NCBI RefSeq assembly: GCF_021155765.1
Contig: NC_060113.1
Location: 2,656,501 to 2,720,500 of the forward strand
Reading direction: 5' to 3'
DNA length: 64,000 nucleotides
Source: Diprion similis
Taxonomy: Eukaryota; Arthropoda; Insecta; Hymenoptera; Diprionidae
This document shows, piece after piece, positions 23,521 to 38,038 of the stretch. Under the pieces are notes generated by a model, which saw only the letters and a program-made list of their open reading frames with translations, searched no databases and was not told the origin of the DNA. Each line of letters starts with the position of its first letter. Position 1 is the first letter of the stretch. The position numbers and the translations under genes are program-made.

Positions 23521-23711
23521 GCGAATGAAAAAAAAAAAAAAATATATATTAACAATAAATTAGAAATAATAACAAAGTTTAAATCGGGTAAAACAACAAA
23601 AATCAAACGAATTCGATTCGTTTCGATATATCGATCGGCAACAACGATGTCGGACGACTCGTTCGATCTTTTCTAACCCCCGGGGGTGAGATTTGTATAA
23701 AAAAAATTTGA

Positions 23712-24104
23712 ATAATAATAATAATAATAAAAATTTACGAATTAAGAATAAGACAAAAATCAATAATAATTGTTTCTTTCGTGAGTGTGGGAATTGATCA
23801 TGATCGTCGTAGGATCATCGGTGCAGCAGCAGAATCAGCAGCGGCGGCTGCGGCCGCAAGAGCAACACCAAAATGTAGAAAAGTGTGGAATTGCAAGGTG
23901 TTTTGGACCCAGCGAGGAGCAAGGCTGAGGCTGAGAGACTGCGGACTGCTCGCATTAGTCCTGTTCCGTGTAATCGCAAGGAGTTTCGCATCGTCGCAGC
24001 AGGTGCCGCAGAATCGTCTCGTCGACGTTATTCATCCCCCTTATCCTCCTCCTCATCGTCCCGATGCTGGGGGTCCTGAAACGCCGCTGGAAGCCCTCGA
24101 AGAG
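23712..24104 (+). CDS. Candidate coding exon with signal-like segment and Pro-rich stretch
   Basis: One frame is open from the TGA at 23709 to a strong donor (GAAGAG|GTGAGC, 24105) in phase 0. Its 3' half codes a hydrophobic stretch (CGLLALVLFRVIA), then SFASSQQVPQNRLVDV, a Pro-rich HPPYPPPHRPD and EALEE. The layout resembles a signal peptide and the start of a mature secreted or membrane protein. No in-frame ATG exists; only GTG codons. The true 5' boundary may be an internal acceptor, for example TTGTTTCTTTCGTGAG ending near 23785 or TTGCAAG before GTGTTTTGG near 23900, with the ATG in an upstream exon. An out-of-frame ATG at 24064 could give a short alternative start. I do not recognise the protein. 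Confidence 0.35.
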
Positions 24105-25738
24105 GTGAGCGATTTCGATTATTTTTTTTTTCCGTAGAAATGTGTAGCTTTAAGCATATTTTGTTCCATCCTGCAGGATAGATTTGAAAATTTTCAGTCA
24201 ACGATGTGACGGTATAACGCGAATTGGGAAACAAATTCCACTAGTATAATCTTAAAGTCGTTAATGAAACGAGTCGAAAAACACCGAGACTTCGAACCGT
24301 TTCGACCGTCGTTGAAGCCGTAAAATATCTTACCTCAAAAATCAATAATTGATGATAGTTTTTATCCCGTGACATTTGAATTTGTGTTCAGATTCATTTC
24401 TATATCCGTGTTCATATAATCATTTTTTTTTTTTTTTTTTTTTTTATTTTATTTCTTTTTTTTTTTTAAACTTGATTTAACCAAGGAGGAAATATGAAAC
24501 GAACAATAAGCCTGTAAATCGAAACAACAATGAAAGGATAAGAATTAAAATAAAATTAGACACTCGGTGTGTCGTATATATTAGATAATATTGTAGAGAC
24601 GGTATTAATATACGCCGCCTAAAGTTGATTTGCGCGTACATGTAGAATGTATGTGTGCGTGTGTGTGTGTGTGTGTAGCTATACCTGTATTTTCGTACGA
24701 GTACGCCCGGCGTCTTATCTCAACGCTTATCGCCTGCTGCGTACTACGACACGACGGAAAGAGTGTCGAATGAAATAAAAATGAAGAAAATAATACACGA
24801 CGTAGGCGCAGCAGCGAGTCTCGAAGTGTATTCATATTATATATATATATATATATATATAAAAATATATATGCGCCTATAAGAGAGCCGGGTTCGATTT
24901 AGATTCAGATCATAATCGCACGAGTATCTTTTTGCGACTCCGACAACTTGACGTTACACTTTGCGATTTTTGAAAGGCTTAAAGTTGGTCCCGATTTCGA
25001 GACGAGAGATTCGTATCAAGATTATGATTGTTGTTTATCGAATACAAGAATTATCGTTTCTTTAATTGAGATATTTTCACGTTATTTTTAAACACTTGAA
25101 TATATTCTGCACGTTATCGAAGGCTTGAAAAAAAAATTATTCAACAATCATTCATTGTCAGCTTGGAAAATGAAACGCGAATTACGCAAGATCCGTAATT
25201 TTATAAACTTTAGTCGGCTTCCTTCAGCCTTTACGCTTGCGTTGCATAAATTTAAAGACACGCGAATTTCCATCCCTTTAAACCTTTCGATCAGCTGCGT
25301 GGATACGTTTTAATCCGATATACTTAATCCGGACGCGTGAACTCGTGAATGAAAAATTAGTTCATTCCGCAATCGTTACGTTTTATTTTACACTTTCATT
25401 TTTATTAAAAAAAAAAAAAAAAAAAAAAAATCTATGTATAATAATAATTCTTTCTCATTTTGAAATTTGTAATTTAAATTTCGCTGTCTATTGAATTTGA
25501 AATCCAATCAATGATTACGCTCAGCTGTTTCGTCCGATCTTTTTTTTTTTTTTTTTTTCAACAGTTATAGCCTTTAGATCGATTCACGGTTATACACACG
25601 TTTCTTTTTATACTATTAACACTTTTACCAGCGGTTAGCCTGTGAATATAAAGTACTTGAAGAATTCTAACAACAGCATATAAAACAGGTATTTAAAATT
25701 TTTTCACCCTGAGCGACGACGGGACGAGACGCGACAGG

Positions 25739-25775
<37 letters not shown>

Positions 25776-28700
25776 TGTATTTATTTTCATTTTCATTTTC
25801 ATTTTTTTTTTTTCTTTTTTTTCTTAGACACAGGTATGCCTGCAGTGTATTTACATTCTGTAACCTCTCGTGTTACAAGCACGTATAACGTAATGTGCGT
25901 GTAGAACGCAGTTTTGCCCTCTCTTCGTATGTATAATATTACTTAAATTGTTTTCATGACGAGTGTTACGTACAGAGTCTCGTTGATATTTGCATAATTG
26001 CCATCGTTTTCGCTCAAACATACACGTACATAGGTATAGTGTAGTATCTTCACTGTCGCAATACTCGTTAGATACGCTTGTAGTAATTTGCACTGAATGC
26101 TGCTCTGAATTGTACAATTAAAAATTTGTACAACAATTAAAAAGGAACAAATTAGCTATAATTTCGATTGGACAAAATTTTTTAAAATGCTGTCAATTGT
26201 TATTGCTCCGATTATTAATTACTACTGTGTCATTCATCTCGTAACACAATGTAATTGTGATAATTATTCGGGACAGAATCTTCCTTTTTACAGTTTATTT
26301 ATTTATTTATTTATATCCTTTGAAATTTATCGTTTTCTCTCTACTTTTATCCAATATAGGTAGTGTAGGATACAATAGATCCAGTCTAGGTATCTCCTAT
26401 TTGGCTACCGCGACTGCTGCCGCAGCTACTTCTTGCCGCAGGTTGTACTTTATGAATGGTTCGACTTCACCGGTAGAGGAGAGGGCGTCAGAAGCTTCTA
26501 TGAATGAATCGAGAGCTCGAATGAATCAACAATGAGTTGGCTAATCGGTTAGGCTGCACGTTAAGGCCGTGTGGCAATGCTCACACACACACACACACAC
26601 ACACAAACATTATTTCAGGATCGAACTCTGCTGTCAAACGTTGCGACTCATTTAATTCTCAGGTGTTTTTCTGCTTGCGGATGTTTGTATTATGTTATGT
26701 ATACATATATATACACTTGTGTGTATGATAAACACAAAGAGGAAGGAGAAACGATGAAAACATCGTCGAGAGCCAGCGGATATATAATATAGCTAGTCGG
26801 TCAAACTATGCTTGTATATTATACTATAGTATAGTATACGTGAGTGTGTGTGTGTGTGTGTGTAGGTGTTTTGTACAACTACCTACAGGAAATTGCGAAG
26901 CAGAGATACTTGGTCTAAATTTGTCCCCATAACCGCAGCCTCTTAACGATCTATTTTATCACCTCCTACGCGACCTGAAATGTTGCAAACGAGAAAGAGA
27001 GAGAGAGAGAAAGAGAAAGAAACAGAAAGATATTAGGACGTAATACGTGCCTTGTCGCTACGAATCTCGTTGCTATTTGGATGATATAATATGAGCTTTT
27101 TGACTAGCCGGTGTAACATTTGGCGACTAGATTATGAAATCTTATCTCTACTCGCTTTGGTAATCTATAGAACGCTGAAAAGAAAAGTTGGCACGAATTT
27201 AACGAATTTAATTGAGTGAATCGATAAAAGATGTACGTATACAGAAAATAAAACGAAAAGTTGAATCGTGCGATTTTGAATAATGACAATTTTTCTATTT
27301 CAATGTTTATTTAATGTATTTAATATATAAGACTCGAAACCGGTTGAAAGGAAACGGTACACGTACAAAAAAAAAAAATAGATCACGACTAGGGTATCGA
27401 TCCAAGTCGTGAATCAGCCGGAACCGATACGATCTGCCAAATTCAGGAGCTAAACTCCGGAGAAGAGTTGCTGCTCGTCACCTTCTAGACGGTCGTTCTA
27501 ATTTCCTTGGCGTGGGAATCCTTGAGGAGTTGTTCGGAAATTGATCTGATCTTTTGACCAGAGTCTCGTGAGAATAAGATGTAAAGGAATTAAGTCAATT
27601 ATTGAGAAGTTTGTGCCACGAATATCGGCGAATCACGTTTCGTCGAAGCAGCAATCCGTCGACGATTTCTCTCGCTGACGATCGTCACAGAGACAGCGTG
27701 CAAATCGTAGTCAATATCGTTGATGGACTCGAGTCTAGACGCTTCCGCTGTTCCACTTCCGGTCAAGCGATGAGAGTCCTTGCTCTGGTGTGTCCACGTC
27801 GAAAACTTGACGTCGATAATTATTCGTCAATGATTAATGTTTTGACGAACTTTTTCCGTCAATAAACTTACTTTCACTCACTTGATCCTGTTCATTTGTC
27901 TGTAAAATCTGATTCTAAACTGGATTACTGAAGCGGATGTTGATTTTACTTCGTTCACTCTTTCTTGGCTTATATTTTGGGCCATTTCGAAACGAGATTC
28001 GAAAAAATCGAAGTCCAATCTGAGAGCCTGACAATTACAACGAAGACGAAAAGTTGGAAACGGTTTGTGAGGATTCGAAGTTTCAGCTATTCATCTATTC
28101 ACCTATTCACCTTCACCTACACGATTGCCGTAGCGAGTGGATACAATCGACGTGGCTTATCCAACAAAATTACCTTTCCATTCTTCGGAGTAGGTTCAGA
28201 TACCTACCCGCATGCGGTGTGCATAAAGCCGATCGGAAACTAAATTATAGCCACGCTGCAGGTGCAGCAGCCTTCCCGATTGTTAACCGCAGCGATTATA
28301 TAATTCCAATACGCTTATTCAATCAATTTTATCCGTAATAAGATGACACATTAATGGTGGTGGAAAATGGAAGGAAAAATTCAAAAACCGAAACATCCAA
28401 TCAAGCGAATCGATCTTCATTTCGATCATTTTTATCACGTATAGGTACTGTGTATAATATAGAAATAACAGTCAAATGTGTTCTAATGTTCATTGGAAAC
28501 AAGGTAGTGAAAATTCGTAGAAGTCCGATAATAAATCAAGATCCTGTGAAACACCTTGAACCTTAGATAAGACTGAACTGCATTTTTCTATTTCCAAAAA
28601 GTTTGGCTGCTAGTTTCGACCAGTCACTGCTGCCAACATACCTGCGAATTTCTAATTGCTATCTATATCATATATCTAATTACGCGCAGAGGGAAGTAAA

Positions 28701-31700
28701 CCAAATGTGACGTGGAAAGCGCAGGTTTTTACTGTCGCATTTACGACGTCGAGTCCCCATAATAATTAGAAACGCACACGAAGGGGGTCAGCCAATGGAC
28801 GTTGGCATTAGATACGGGAGATATAAGATAAGAGAGAAGGATAGATCAGGTGCATCGTAGGATTGGTCAATTATTAGTGATTGTTATTAGGCGTTTAAGT
28901 ATGCAATCTACTTGTTAAAGGCATGGCGTGTCTAAGACACGCGTGCATAGCACCAAGTGACGAGTTTATGGGCTTCACCAGCGCATATATAGTATAAGAC
29001 AAACGCACCAGCGGGAAGAACCCTCTAATTTAGGATTTCTAAACACGAAAGTTATTACGGAGGCGCTTATACTAACCGTTATACCAGCTTTTAATCTACT
29101 ATAAATTACCACGCGTCTATGGTGTGCGTATATATCTATGTATATATATATATATATATGCGCATGTTGCACGCTGTTAAGCATGGCGTCTGAGATAAGG
29201 CGACGGCTAGTTGCACACGCCCCTCGAGATCTATTCGCCCTTGATCATTACGTGTCTCTGTGAATATAATAAACGCTTGTGCGATACACGCGTTCGACTG
29301 AAATTTCCTCTTAACTCTGCGCAGATAAAGATATACTAGTAAAAACTAGTTACTATTTTCTTCTCATCTGCGGGCTGTTTGGTTCTGTTGAAATTTATAT
29401 TTATGTTTGTAATTATGTGTAGGAAGAATGTCCTGCCAAAGCGACCAATTAACGTCCGAACCTCAACGTTTCTAATTTTTATTTAAAAACTTTCTCTGCA
29501 ATTATTTCAACTCTTGAAACAGTAGCTAATCGAAATTTTTTCAGAGTTTTTATTCAACTACTCAATTACTTGTAAATATTGAAAATGATTTTGAAAAGGA
29601 TATTTTTAAAAATTAAAAAGAATTATCAAAACTTTTAGTTTTCATTTAAAACATTTCTAGACCGGTTCCGTTTTTGTTTTTTTTTTTTTTTTGCTACAGA
29701 TTTTTGTCTATTGTTTTGCGCACTCGACGCACTTTCTTTTTTTCTTTTTTATCAAATTCATAATGAAAGATGTATATCCAATTCTGTATATCCGCAATAC
29801 GCGTACACAGAGTATTGATAAATTGCTTGAAATAGAAAGTTTTACATGCAGCAGCAGCCTACTTGCCAACTGTATTATTGCACCGCATTTATGACTGTAT
29901 AATAGTATGCGTGTATTGTTTCGTGCGTATCTAAAGTCGTACGATATGCACTATTATTAAAAATGTCTAGTATCTTCAAGTGTTTAATAATATATTTTAT
30001 ATTAAAAATCGAATTTACTTCGAATAAATCGAAAAAGAATGTAAAATTTATCACAGCTCTATTGCGAAGTTTGCAATAAATTTCAGAAATCGAAATATAT
30101 CGGTCAACTAGATATAATTTCTACCTCAAATTTTGAAATCTCCGAAATTTACTACTTTTTTTTTAAATATTCTCTCTACGCGAACTTTTTTATCCGATGA
30201 AAGGGAGATTATAAAATAATTAAAATTACTCAAATGGCCGGTCGGTGTGTAGGGAGCTCAGGATATATGAGCGTGGGTGGTTCGGTAACCCGGGCAACCA
30301 ACTCGTATATCGTTGGGGCTGCCTGCGTGTCGCTTTTGTACGAATATGCAGGACACGATCCATTTTTATTAAAATTGAGGAAAAATTGCTGCTGAATTTT
30401 CATCCTCGATGTTCGTAAAATCGATTTATTTTGTGCCACAAGTAACCGAATGACTCCAATTTGTGAGAAATATTTTGTTCGAGTAGGCACAGGTAAAAAA
30501 ATAAAATAGATAAATAAATAAAATGACGTATCACGCACTGAATAAAAATAAAACCAACATATTTATGAGGATGAAAAGTTACAATAACGATACATGTTTA
30601 GGAAAAATTGCGTTACATTGTACGTTTAAGGGTTATTTGAAATTAAGTAAACCGTGATAAACAAAAAATACTTTTATAAATCCCTGAAAGTTATTCAGAA
30701 ATTTAATATTTATAATTTTTTTCCCTGACATTTCGTTACGTTAAAGTAACTAACTTCAGCTTCGTACATATTTTGCGAGTACGTTATACTTGCGTAAGGT
30801 GTAAAACGAGAATGCTGAAACCGATTTATGCATACCTTCGCAAAATTCTTCTCTTATGTGTTTCATTTGTCAATTTATAATTTACGAGTTGATAGGTACC
30901 TGAAATTTTGACGGATCGAAGCTTGATCGAAACTTATGACGACAAGGCATTAAAGAGTAAAATAAAATTTAATTGTAAGCTGTCGAAAAGCGTGGAAAGT
31001 GTAGATTGACTCGATTTATTTTACAATTAGTCTATAATTATGGAAACTTAAAAAAGAAAAGCAAAAACTTAAATCTTCGATCAAGCTATTATCCATCACA
31101 AATTCCGATTGTATATATATATATATAATTCATACATTCTTTATATATTTTGTACAATATGAGGTATTCAAACAGAGTTTCTGGACTCCCGAATCCTCGG
31201 ATTTTATCCTATTTTCATGCCGCTTCGAACACCCTCGTTCTCTTGTACGATAATCTGTGCTGGTTCAGTGATCAAAAGAAGCCATTAAAATATATCTCTT
31301 CTCACGAGGAGGGCCAACAGGTTGCCGTCGGTTTAAAAATCTTGTATATTACTTAACACATGTATATGTGCTTACATATATACATAATATATGTACAACT
31401 CGTATAACTCAAGCGCATATCACGTCGGACGATGCGGCTCCCGCCGCATTATTCCCGTCTCTATACATATAACACTGTGACGAATTAAAAATGCGCCCCT
31501 TCGCCTCGCGCATATATTGCGGTGATTTGTCGAGGTGGTAACCCTTCTCTCCGATTCATATACGTAGGTAGTAGGTAGTATACGCTGCGCGAGGTGGAAT
31601 CGTGCACGTGAGTCACGGGGAAAGAAAAAGAAGAAAAAAATGTAGGAAAACGGAAAGGGAAGGGAAGGGAAGGATAAAGAATCGCTGCTGAACATTGGAC

Positions 31701-31784
31701 GAAAAATCAAAATGTCTACCTGATATTTATAAAGTAAATTTACGTTAAAATGCAATACGGGTAATTTTATGTGTGCATATATAT
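24105..31784. other. Long non-coding stretch, likely intron
   Basis: No supported exon. It has T-runs at 24423-24447 and 25527-25548, an A-run at 25407-25430, (AT)n at 24837-24861 and 25741-25776, (GT)n at 24660-24678 and 26844-26863, (CA)n at 26582-26605, (GA)n near 26998-27010, and (AT)n at 29140-29159. A unique, moderately GC stretch at 28690-28920 with AGATAAGA (GATA-type) motifs could be regulatory. Confidence 0.4.
26582..26605. repeat. (CA)12 microsatellite
   Basis: Uninterrupted CA dinucleotides. A (GT)10 tract lies 240 bases downstream at 26844-26863, so the two could pair in a transcript crossing both. Confidence 0.9.
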
Positions 31785-32257
31785 TAGGGTGGCGCAAAAA
31801 ACGGACTTTTTTTTTTTTTTTTTGTGAGTCTCGTCTGACAAAATGTTAGTTTTTAATGTTGCAAGAGCCCACTCCAAGGGACAGTTCATAAAATAAATTT
31901 TTAAGAGGTCTCTCCACATTTTTTAAAACGTCAGAAATCGTCAAAAATCGATTTTTTTTCTCGTTACGGTATAATTTTATAGACAAAAAAAATAAGTTTC
32001 CGAAAGTTTCAGTTCAAAATTTGAATTTTGAAAGGTCGCTAATAATTTTTTTTCAATTTTTTGGTGCATTTCTTTAGATCTTTTCGAGCGACCTTTTAAT
32101 ATTCATATTATAATTTCATACATTTTTTTTCTTCAACTTAGTAAGAAAGAATCTATAACAATACACCACGACATGAATTAAAAGTCAAACAAAATACTGA
32201 AAGTATAATTTTTTTAATTTAATTTTTTTACGATTTTTAACATCTTAAAAAATTTGA
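31785..32257. mobile_element. hAT-type MITE, copy 2, right end missing
   Basis: It starts TAGGGTGGCGCAAAAAACGG and follows copy 1 base for base with few changes through the unique middle (AAGGTCGCTA and GAGCGACCTT) to about 32257, where similarity stops. The right inverted repeat is absent. The sequence after it (32258-32571) ends with a different inverted-repeat end, so a second element or deletion probably removed the right arm. It has the same orientation as copy 1. Confidence 0.8.
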
Positions 32258-34615
32258 ATGCATTTACCTCATAATTTTCGATTTTAATAATTTTTTAGTA
32301 TGATGTTCATCTACCGACTTCCAAAGAGGTCTCGGGATTTTTCTCACATTTTTTTGCCACCGGTGAAATTTGAAAGGAAAAAAAAAAAAAAACTGATTTG
32401 CGATTTAGTATTAATTTCACCAATGGCTAAAGAAATTCTGAAAAAAATTGCTGAGATTTCTTTCGGTTGACAAGAACGTCGTAACAAAAAAAAAAAAAAA
32501 AAAAAATGATCTGAATCGAAGGGGGTGATATACTGTACATGGGCTTCGAATTTGACGTGGAATGTCCCATGTATATAGATACGTACAGAAAAACACGCGC
32601 ATGCGTTATAACGTGTATGAGAGAAAAGGAATATTAAACATCATTACGATGCTCGATGTAACGTAGCGGGACTTTCATGTAAATTAGTTAATTTATATTT
32701 TACTACATATGTTGGTTCATTTTCTACACAACGTATATGTATATAGAGAGGTATATATATGCGATGCATGTGTTATATAGACGTCAGACTTTCTATACGT
32801 CCTAAGATTTATTCCTTTAATTTATTATACCGAATTGATAATTATGCGTAAGTCTTGTAATAATAGTAGAAGAGAAAAGTGACGGTAATATCTCATTTAT
32901 TCGGGAATCCATTATACGTTGTAGCTTATTACACGCGTGTAGTTGGGTGTATACGTAGGTAGATATATACCTTAATTAAAATATGCGGAGGTTTCCAATT
33001 TCAATTTTTGCAATTACTTATATTAATATTTGAAATAAAACTGCGGTACAATCACAGTACGCGAATAATTAATTGATAATCGAAATTTCACTCGATTATA
33101 GGGGGGGGGGGGGGGGAGCAAAACTAGATACTTCGGGAAATACTTAGTTTTCGAGGAGTCAAATACGTTCAATCTTTTTTTTTTCTTAATTGTAACCAAA
33201 GAAAATAAAAATGATTTTCAAATGTCTTTAACAAAATTTCTAAATTATGCTCAATAAAATGTTTACAGACGTCGTTTTTGACTATTTAAAAAAAAGAACA
33301 TTTTCTTATAATATTTTAAGGGTATCCCATTTTACCCGCCTCTCCCTTATTTTTACTCCTTCTAGTTCATTTTCATTTACAACAATGTCAATCGGCTGCA
33401 TCTGTAAAAATTCTCAAAAATCCTGTATTACGTATAAAAAGGTTTCAGCCAAAGTCCACAGCGATTTGACTTTAGCTTTAAATTTTAGTCAAAAAATTGC
33501 CTTGTAAAAAAAGAATCAAAAAAATCATAGAACGGGTCCGAGCTTGAAAATTTTTACATCTCATATCAGACGCTTGAGATTTATTTTCCATTTCAGATTT
33601 GGACCAACGATGTTTTCGTTTTAAAATATTATAAATAGGTAAAAATTTATGTGAAAAAAAAAAAAAAAAAAAAAAACGGTGACACAATCCGAGCGCCTTT
33701 TAGAGTTCAAACAACAAGATGAAAAATCGTGGATCGAATCGAGCAGGTCGAGGGTCAGACCCGGATCCAATCGTCGTGGAATGCCTCATATGTTACCATC
33801 TTTCGGGGGGCCAGGGGGAGGAACACGCTTTTCTAGGGTGAATTTCGGCTTGCATGTGTGCACAAGCAGCAGCAGCAGCAGCAGCAGGCGGCATGGGTGC
33901 CAGCCGTGCGCACTCCTCGGTAACAACCCAACCCATTTCGACCCATTTCAACCCATTTCAACCCAACTCAACTCAACCCAACCCCTTCATGCAACCACTC
34001 CAATAATTTGACTAATTATAGCAGTGCATGCCACGTTTACAGGCGGTATGCATTCATGTAAGTGTATTTTCCTCCCTCGGGTAGCTAGCTCTTCTCTATT
34101 AGCCTAATTTATTAACGATTTAAGGGTAAAGCGCCCTGAAAATTTTTTTCATCTACACGAGTTACGTTTTAAACTTTAATCTTTTATTTCGCTTATATTT
34201 TACCGCGTATAAATAACTACTTATACATATATAGAAAAAAAAAAAATAAAATAAATAAAAAGAAGAAAAGAAATCAGCACGCGTGAATTATTATAACGTA
34301 TTTATTGATTTTTCGAATTTTCGACTTCAGTTTTATTTCTTTTTACCTTCTTGTCTTGTCTTGTCTTGTCGATTTGAATTTCGTATTTTATTTTAACTCG
34401 CTCGGTGAATTAGCTTGTTTTTTTGTTTTTTTGTTTTATTTCTCATTTTTTTGTCAACTAGACATCCTATATTTCCGCTACCGTAGACAGACGAGTATAC
34501 TTCCTTTGTTGGCAAAGTGGTTGTGCGTGCAGGTGAAAGGAAGAGGATCGATAACGAGCTGCTCTCTGCGACGATACTTCCGAAATGAAACACCAACCGG
34601 TAAACCCGCAGGATC

Positions 34616-34661
<46 letters not shown>
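34616..34661. repeat. CTGTTG hexanucleotide tract
   Basis: About seven tandem copies of TGCTGT/TGTTGC. In one forward frame it would code polyleucine, in another polycysteine, and in reverse polyglutamine-type repeats. No flanking frame supports coding. Confidence 0.85.
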
Positions 34662-34663
<2 letters not shown>

Positions 34664-35320
34664 TCTTCAGCGCCGGAAGAAGCTACAGGAAGCGATATGG
34701 CTTTTTTTTTTTTTTTTTTTTTTCTTTTTTCTTACCTATTTCTTATACCATCAACAACAAGAAAAAGAAAAATGAAACTTGTCACAGTTTTAGCTTGTTT
34801 TCTTTCATTTTAGATTCGTCTGGTATTATAACTTATCATTAACGAAAAAGTTTATTCTTTTTGCGAATGGATCAGCTTTCTTTCTTTTTTTTTTTTTTTT
34901 TGTTTTTCTTTGTCTTTGCAGTACACATTTTATCCAAGCGGCGGGATTCTTTTTTTTAAATTTTTACACCGGAGATAGATGGTACTTACATGCATACATT
35001 GTTATGATTATTATAATTATAATTATTATTATTATTATTATACACCTTGAAGAAATAAAAATGAAAGAAAGTACAGTATATAGATAAAAATCTTGTAGCT
35101 TTGTACTTCATGACAAAGGGGGTAGAGGGAGGCTGTGGTCATATTACATAACAGTTCTCTTGGCAAAGTCCTATGACGTGTGCAGATTTCGTTTCCCATT
35201 TTCGTTCCACTTCCTCGTGAGCTTCTGTATCCGCCAATAATCATAAGTTCCCGTTGCGCCCCCCTGAGGAGACCATAAAAAATGCTACGGTCCTTTGTTT
35301 CGTTCCTTATATTTTATATG

Positions 35321-35360
<40 letters not shown>

Positions 35361-36213
35361 GTCGTCATTTTTATGGGATCATTCGCGAAACCGCGAATTT
35401 TCTTCTTATTTTTTTCACCTCTTTTATGTTCGTATATATATATATATATATATGCATGTATTTTTTTTTTTAATATTTTTTTTTCACCACTCGATCGGGT
35501 GGGAATCCGCAGAGAATAATATAATTGCAGGCTGCTGTTGCTGCTGCTGCTTAAGTGAGAAAAATTGTTACCTTTATTCCCTCACTCAACGTTTTAGAAA
35601 AGGAAGGAAGTGATCATTTCGGGAAAAAATGACAGATCATTTCACGGTGGATGCGAATCTTACTCCTGAGTGTGACACTGAGCAGAATAAAAAAACAAAA
35701 AACAAAAAAAAAAAAAAAAAAAAAAAAAGAAAGAAAGAAAAAAACATAAAAAGTAAACGGAATTGTACTAAAAAAATTTCACCAAGTATCTGCATCAACA
35801 CTGTTGAGAGAAAATAATAAAAAAAAAAAAAAAAGAAGAAGAAAAGAAAAAGTTGTTTATTATTTATTTACTTATTTCTCGAATTCTGTCATTTTTCGAT
35901 CATTCCTCATCGGAATAAAGGAATTCTCTTTGTTCGTCGCAAACCGAGTCTAATATTAACACGAAATTTCGTTCCCTGTCTGATCAGACGAAAACGATAC
36001 GGGCCCGCATAGCAGGAAACAGTGACTCGAATACTCGGCTGCTCGTTTTTGGTCTTTTTTTTGTCAGTTACTTGTTTTTCCTTCCTTTTTTTTTTCCAAC
36101 GCTTGCATTTCGCCGCGATAACGCTCCGCATGCGGCACCGTCAGCATTTCCACCGCTGCTGTCGTAAACCAGATTTCCTACCTGCTCCTACTATCTCTCT
36201 TCAGTAATTAACT

Positions 36214-36249
<36 letters not shown>

Positions 36250-37104
36250 CTTGTTCTTTATTACCGTGCTGCCTGCAATTTGCTGCACCACCGTTCGAAC
36301 CACCGTTGCACTTTAAAATTGACCTAAAGAGAAAGAAAATGATGATGAATTGTGAAAGAAAAGAAAAAAGAAAAAAAAAAAAAAAAAACTCGTGCAACAA
36401 GGTAAGTGTAACATTTATTGACCCTGTTCCAATTATTTACCCTTTTTGGTTGTAAATATTTCATCCTTAGTTATAAAATTATTAAAAAATAAATTTGCAG
36501 CGTCTAACCCTCCAACAATTGGTTTTTTTTCCGTTATCTAGAAATTCACTATTTGTTCTGTCAATTTATAATTTTAGAAAACAAAAGGGTCAATAATTAG
36601 GTGTAAACGTGTCAATAACTGCTACACTTACCTTATATATTTCATTACGAATCGACAAGTAAACGGAAAACAAAATTATTATTATTTCTTCTTCTCGTAT
36701 TCATCGTATATTCTCACGATCAGAATTTATCCAGTCACCCCCTATATTATACGCTTCTCGCCACACTGATCCAGTTCCCCATGGAACGCGGGGATGCGGC
36801 TGCAGGGCCGGGAAGAGGAGGTCTATCGATCGACCTAAACCTAGTCTGACCCCCATTCTCAACCCTCTTTACAAACTCCGCGTACCTACATATAATACTG
36901 ACCTATCTACCCAAAGAACCGCGATAAACTCGAGCGTCGAGGTAAATTGTATGGAATTAAAAATTTTTCAAGGATTTTAGCAAAATTTTTCGTCCATATC
37001 TCGTGCCGCAATTAAGTTTTATATATGAACTAATAATAAATCGAGTTTAAATATCAATAACGAACGGAAATGTTAACAAGTTTTGGATTCATTTTATAAA
37101 AAAA

Positions 37105-37107
<3 letters not shown>

Positions 37108-37170
<63 letters not shown>
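37108..37170. repeat. (AT)31 microsatellite
   Basis: A 63-base uninterrupted alternating T/A tract, the longest dinucleotide array in the window and a likely site of length variation. Confidence 0.9.
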
Positions 37171-37172
<2 letters not shown>

Positions 37173-38007
37173 CGTTTGTTTAATGACATTTTATTGCTTA
37201 ATCTTGAATATTTAATCAAGGATACACTTTTTAGGCGAGAAATATTATTATTACACGATTAGCGGTGATCATAGATCAAGTTACGTTATTATAACAGTCT
37301 ATTAAATCCGTGTTAGTCGAAGAATTAATTACTCTGTAATATCGTAACAGAGCTTTTACAATTATCACGGAAGACACCGCCCTCTAATCCTTCTTCTTAC
37401 GGCTTCAAGCCTAATTCTAATAGAATTCGTTACTCCGGAGCCTCGTGTTCTCTACTAGCTGACTGAAAATTTCAACTTTAACTATGAAATTAAAACCCGG
37501 TGCCACTCAAGCCTCACGTGCACAAAACTCGTGCAGTTGAACTCAGTTTATTCGGTTCAAGATTTGTAAAAGAAGATTTATAAAAAATTTAAAAAAATGA
37601 TGCTGACAGCCTTTTTTAATTTTCAATCTAAGCGTTATTATACTTATAATATGCCTCGACTGATCTTCAGCGAAGAATTATAGTTTCCATAAAACAGTGT
37701 CTTTGGTGTCTTTCTCTCTCTCTCTCTCTTTCTCTCTCTCTGAAACCGCTACTTTTCTATTCACATCAAGAGATGATTTCCTGATCGCTTTCGCGTTATC
37801 ATTGCGGCGTGACTGCTGCAGCCTGCAGCTAATCTATTTATAATGTACTCAATTGAATTCCGAATCGTGAAATATCCACTGTCAAAGCCACGAGCTGTCG
37901 CTGTACGTTAAACGGCTTGTCCGCAGTAACTAATTGCATTTTCCACCCGATTACAGCCGTAGCGTAGATATCATAGCTTGAACGTAACCGCGCTTTGCGG
38001 CCTCATG

Positions 38008-38038
<31 letters not shown>

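Noticed and set aside
31561..31585. GTAGGTAGTAGGTAGTATA, similar to the let-7 seed region
   Set aside because: It does not match the mature let-7 sequence and no precursor hairpin with a complementary arm is visible.
33925..33975. ACCCATTTCA degenerate tandem units, considered as a possible short repeat array of CRISPR type
   Set aside because: Only a few irregular 10-base units without spacers in a eukaryotic context; a minisatellite.
34305..34775. 156-codon forward frame, among the longest single frames in the window
   Set aside because: Built largely from T-runs and the CTGTTG tract, giving poly-Phe and poly-Leu; low-complexity artefact.
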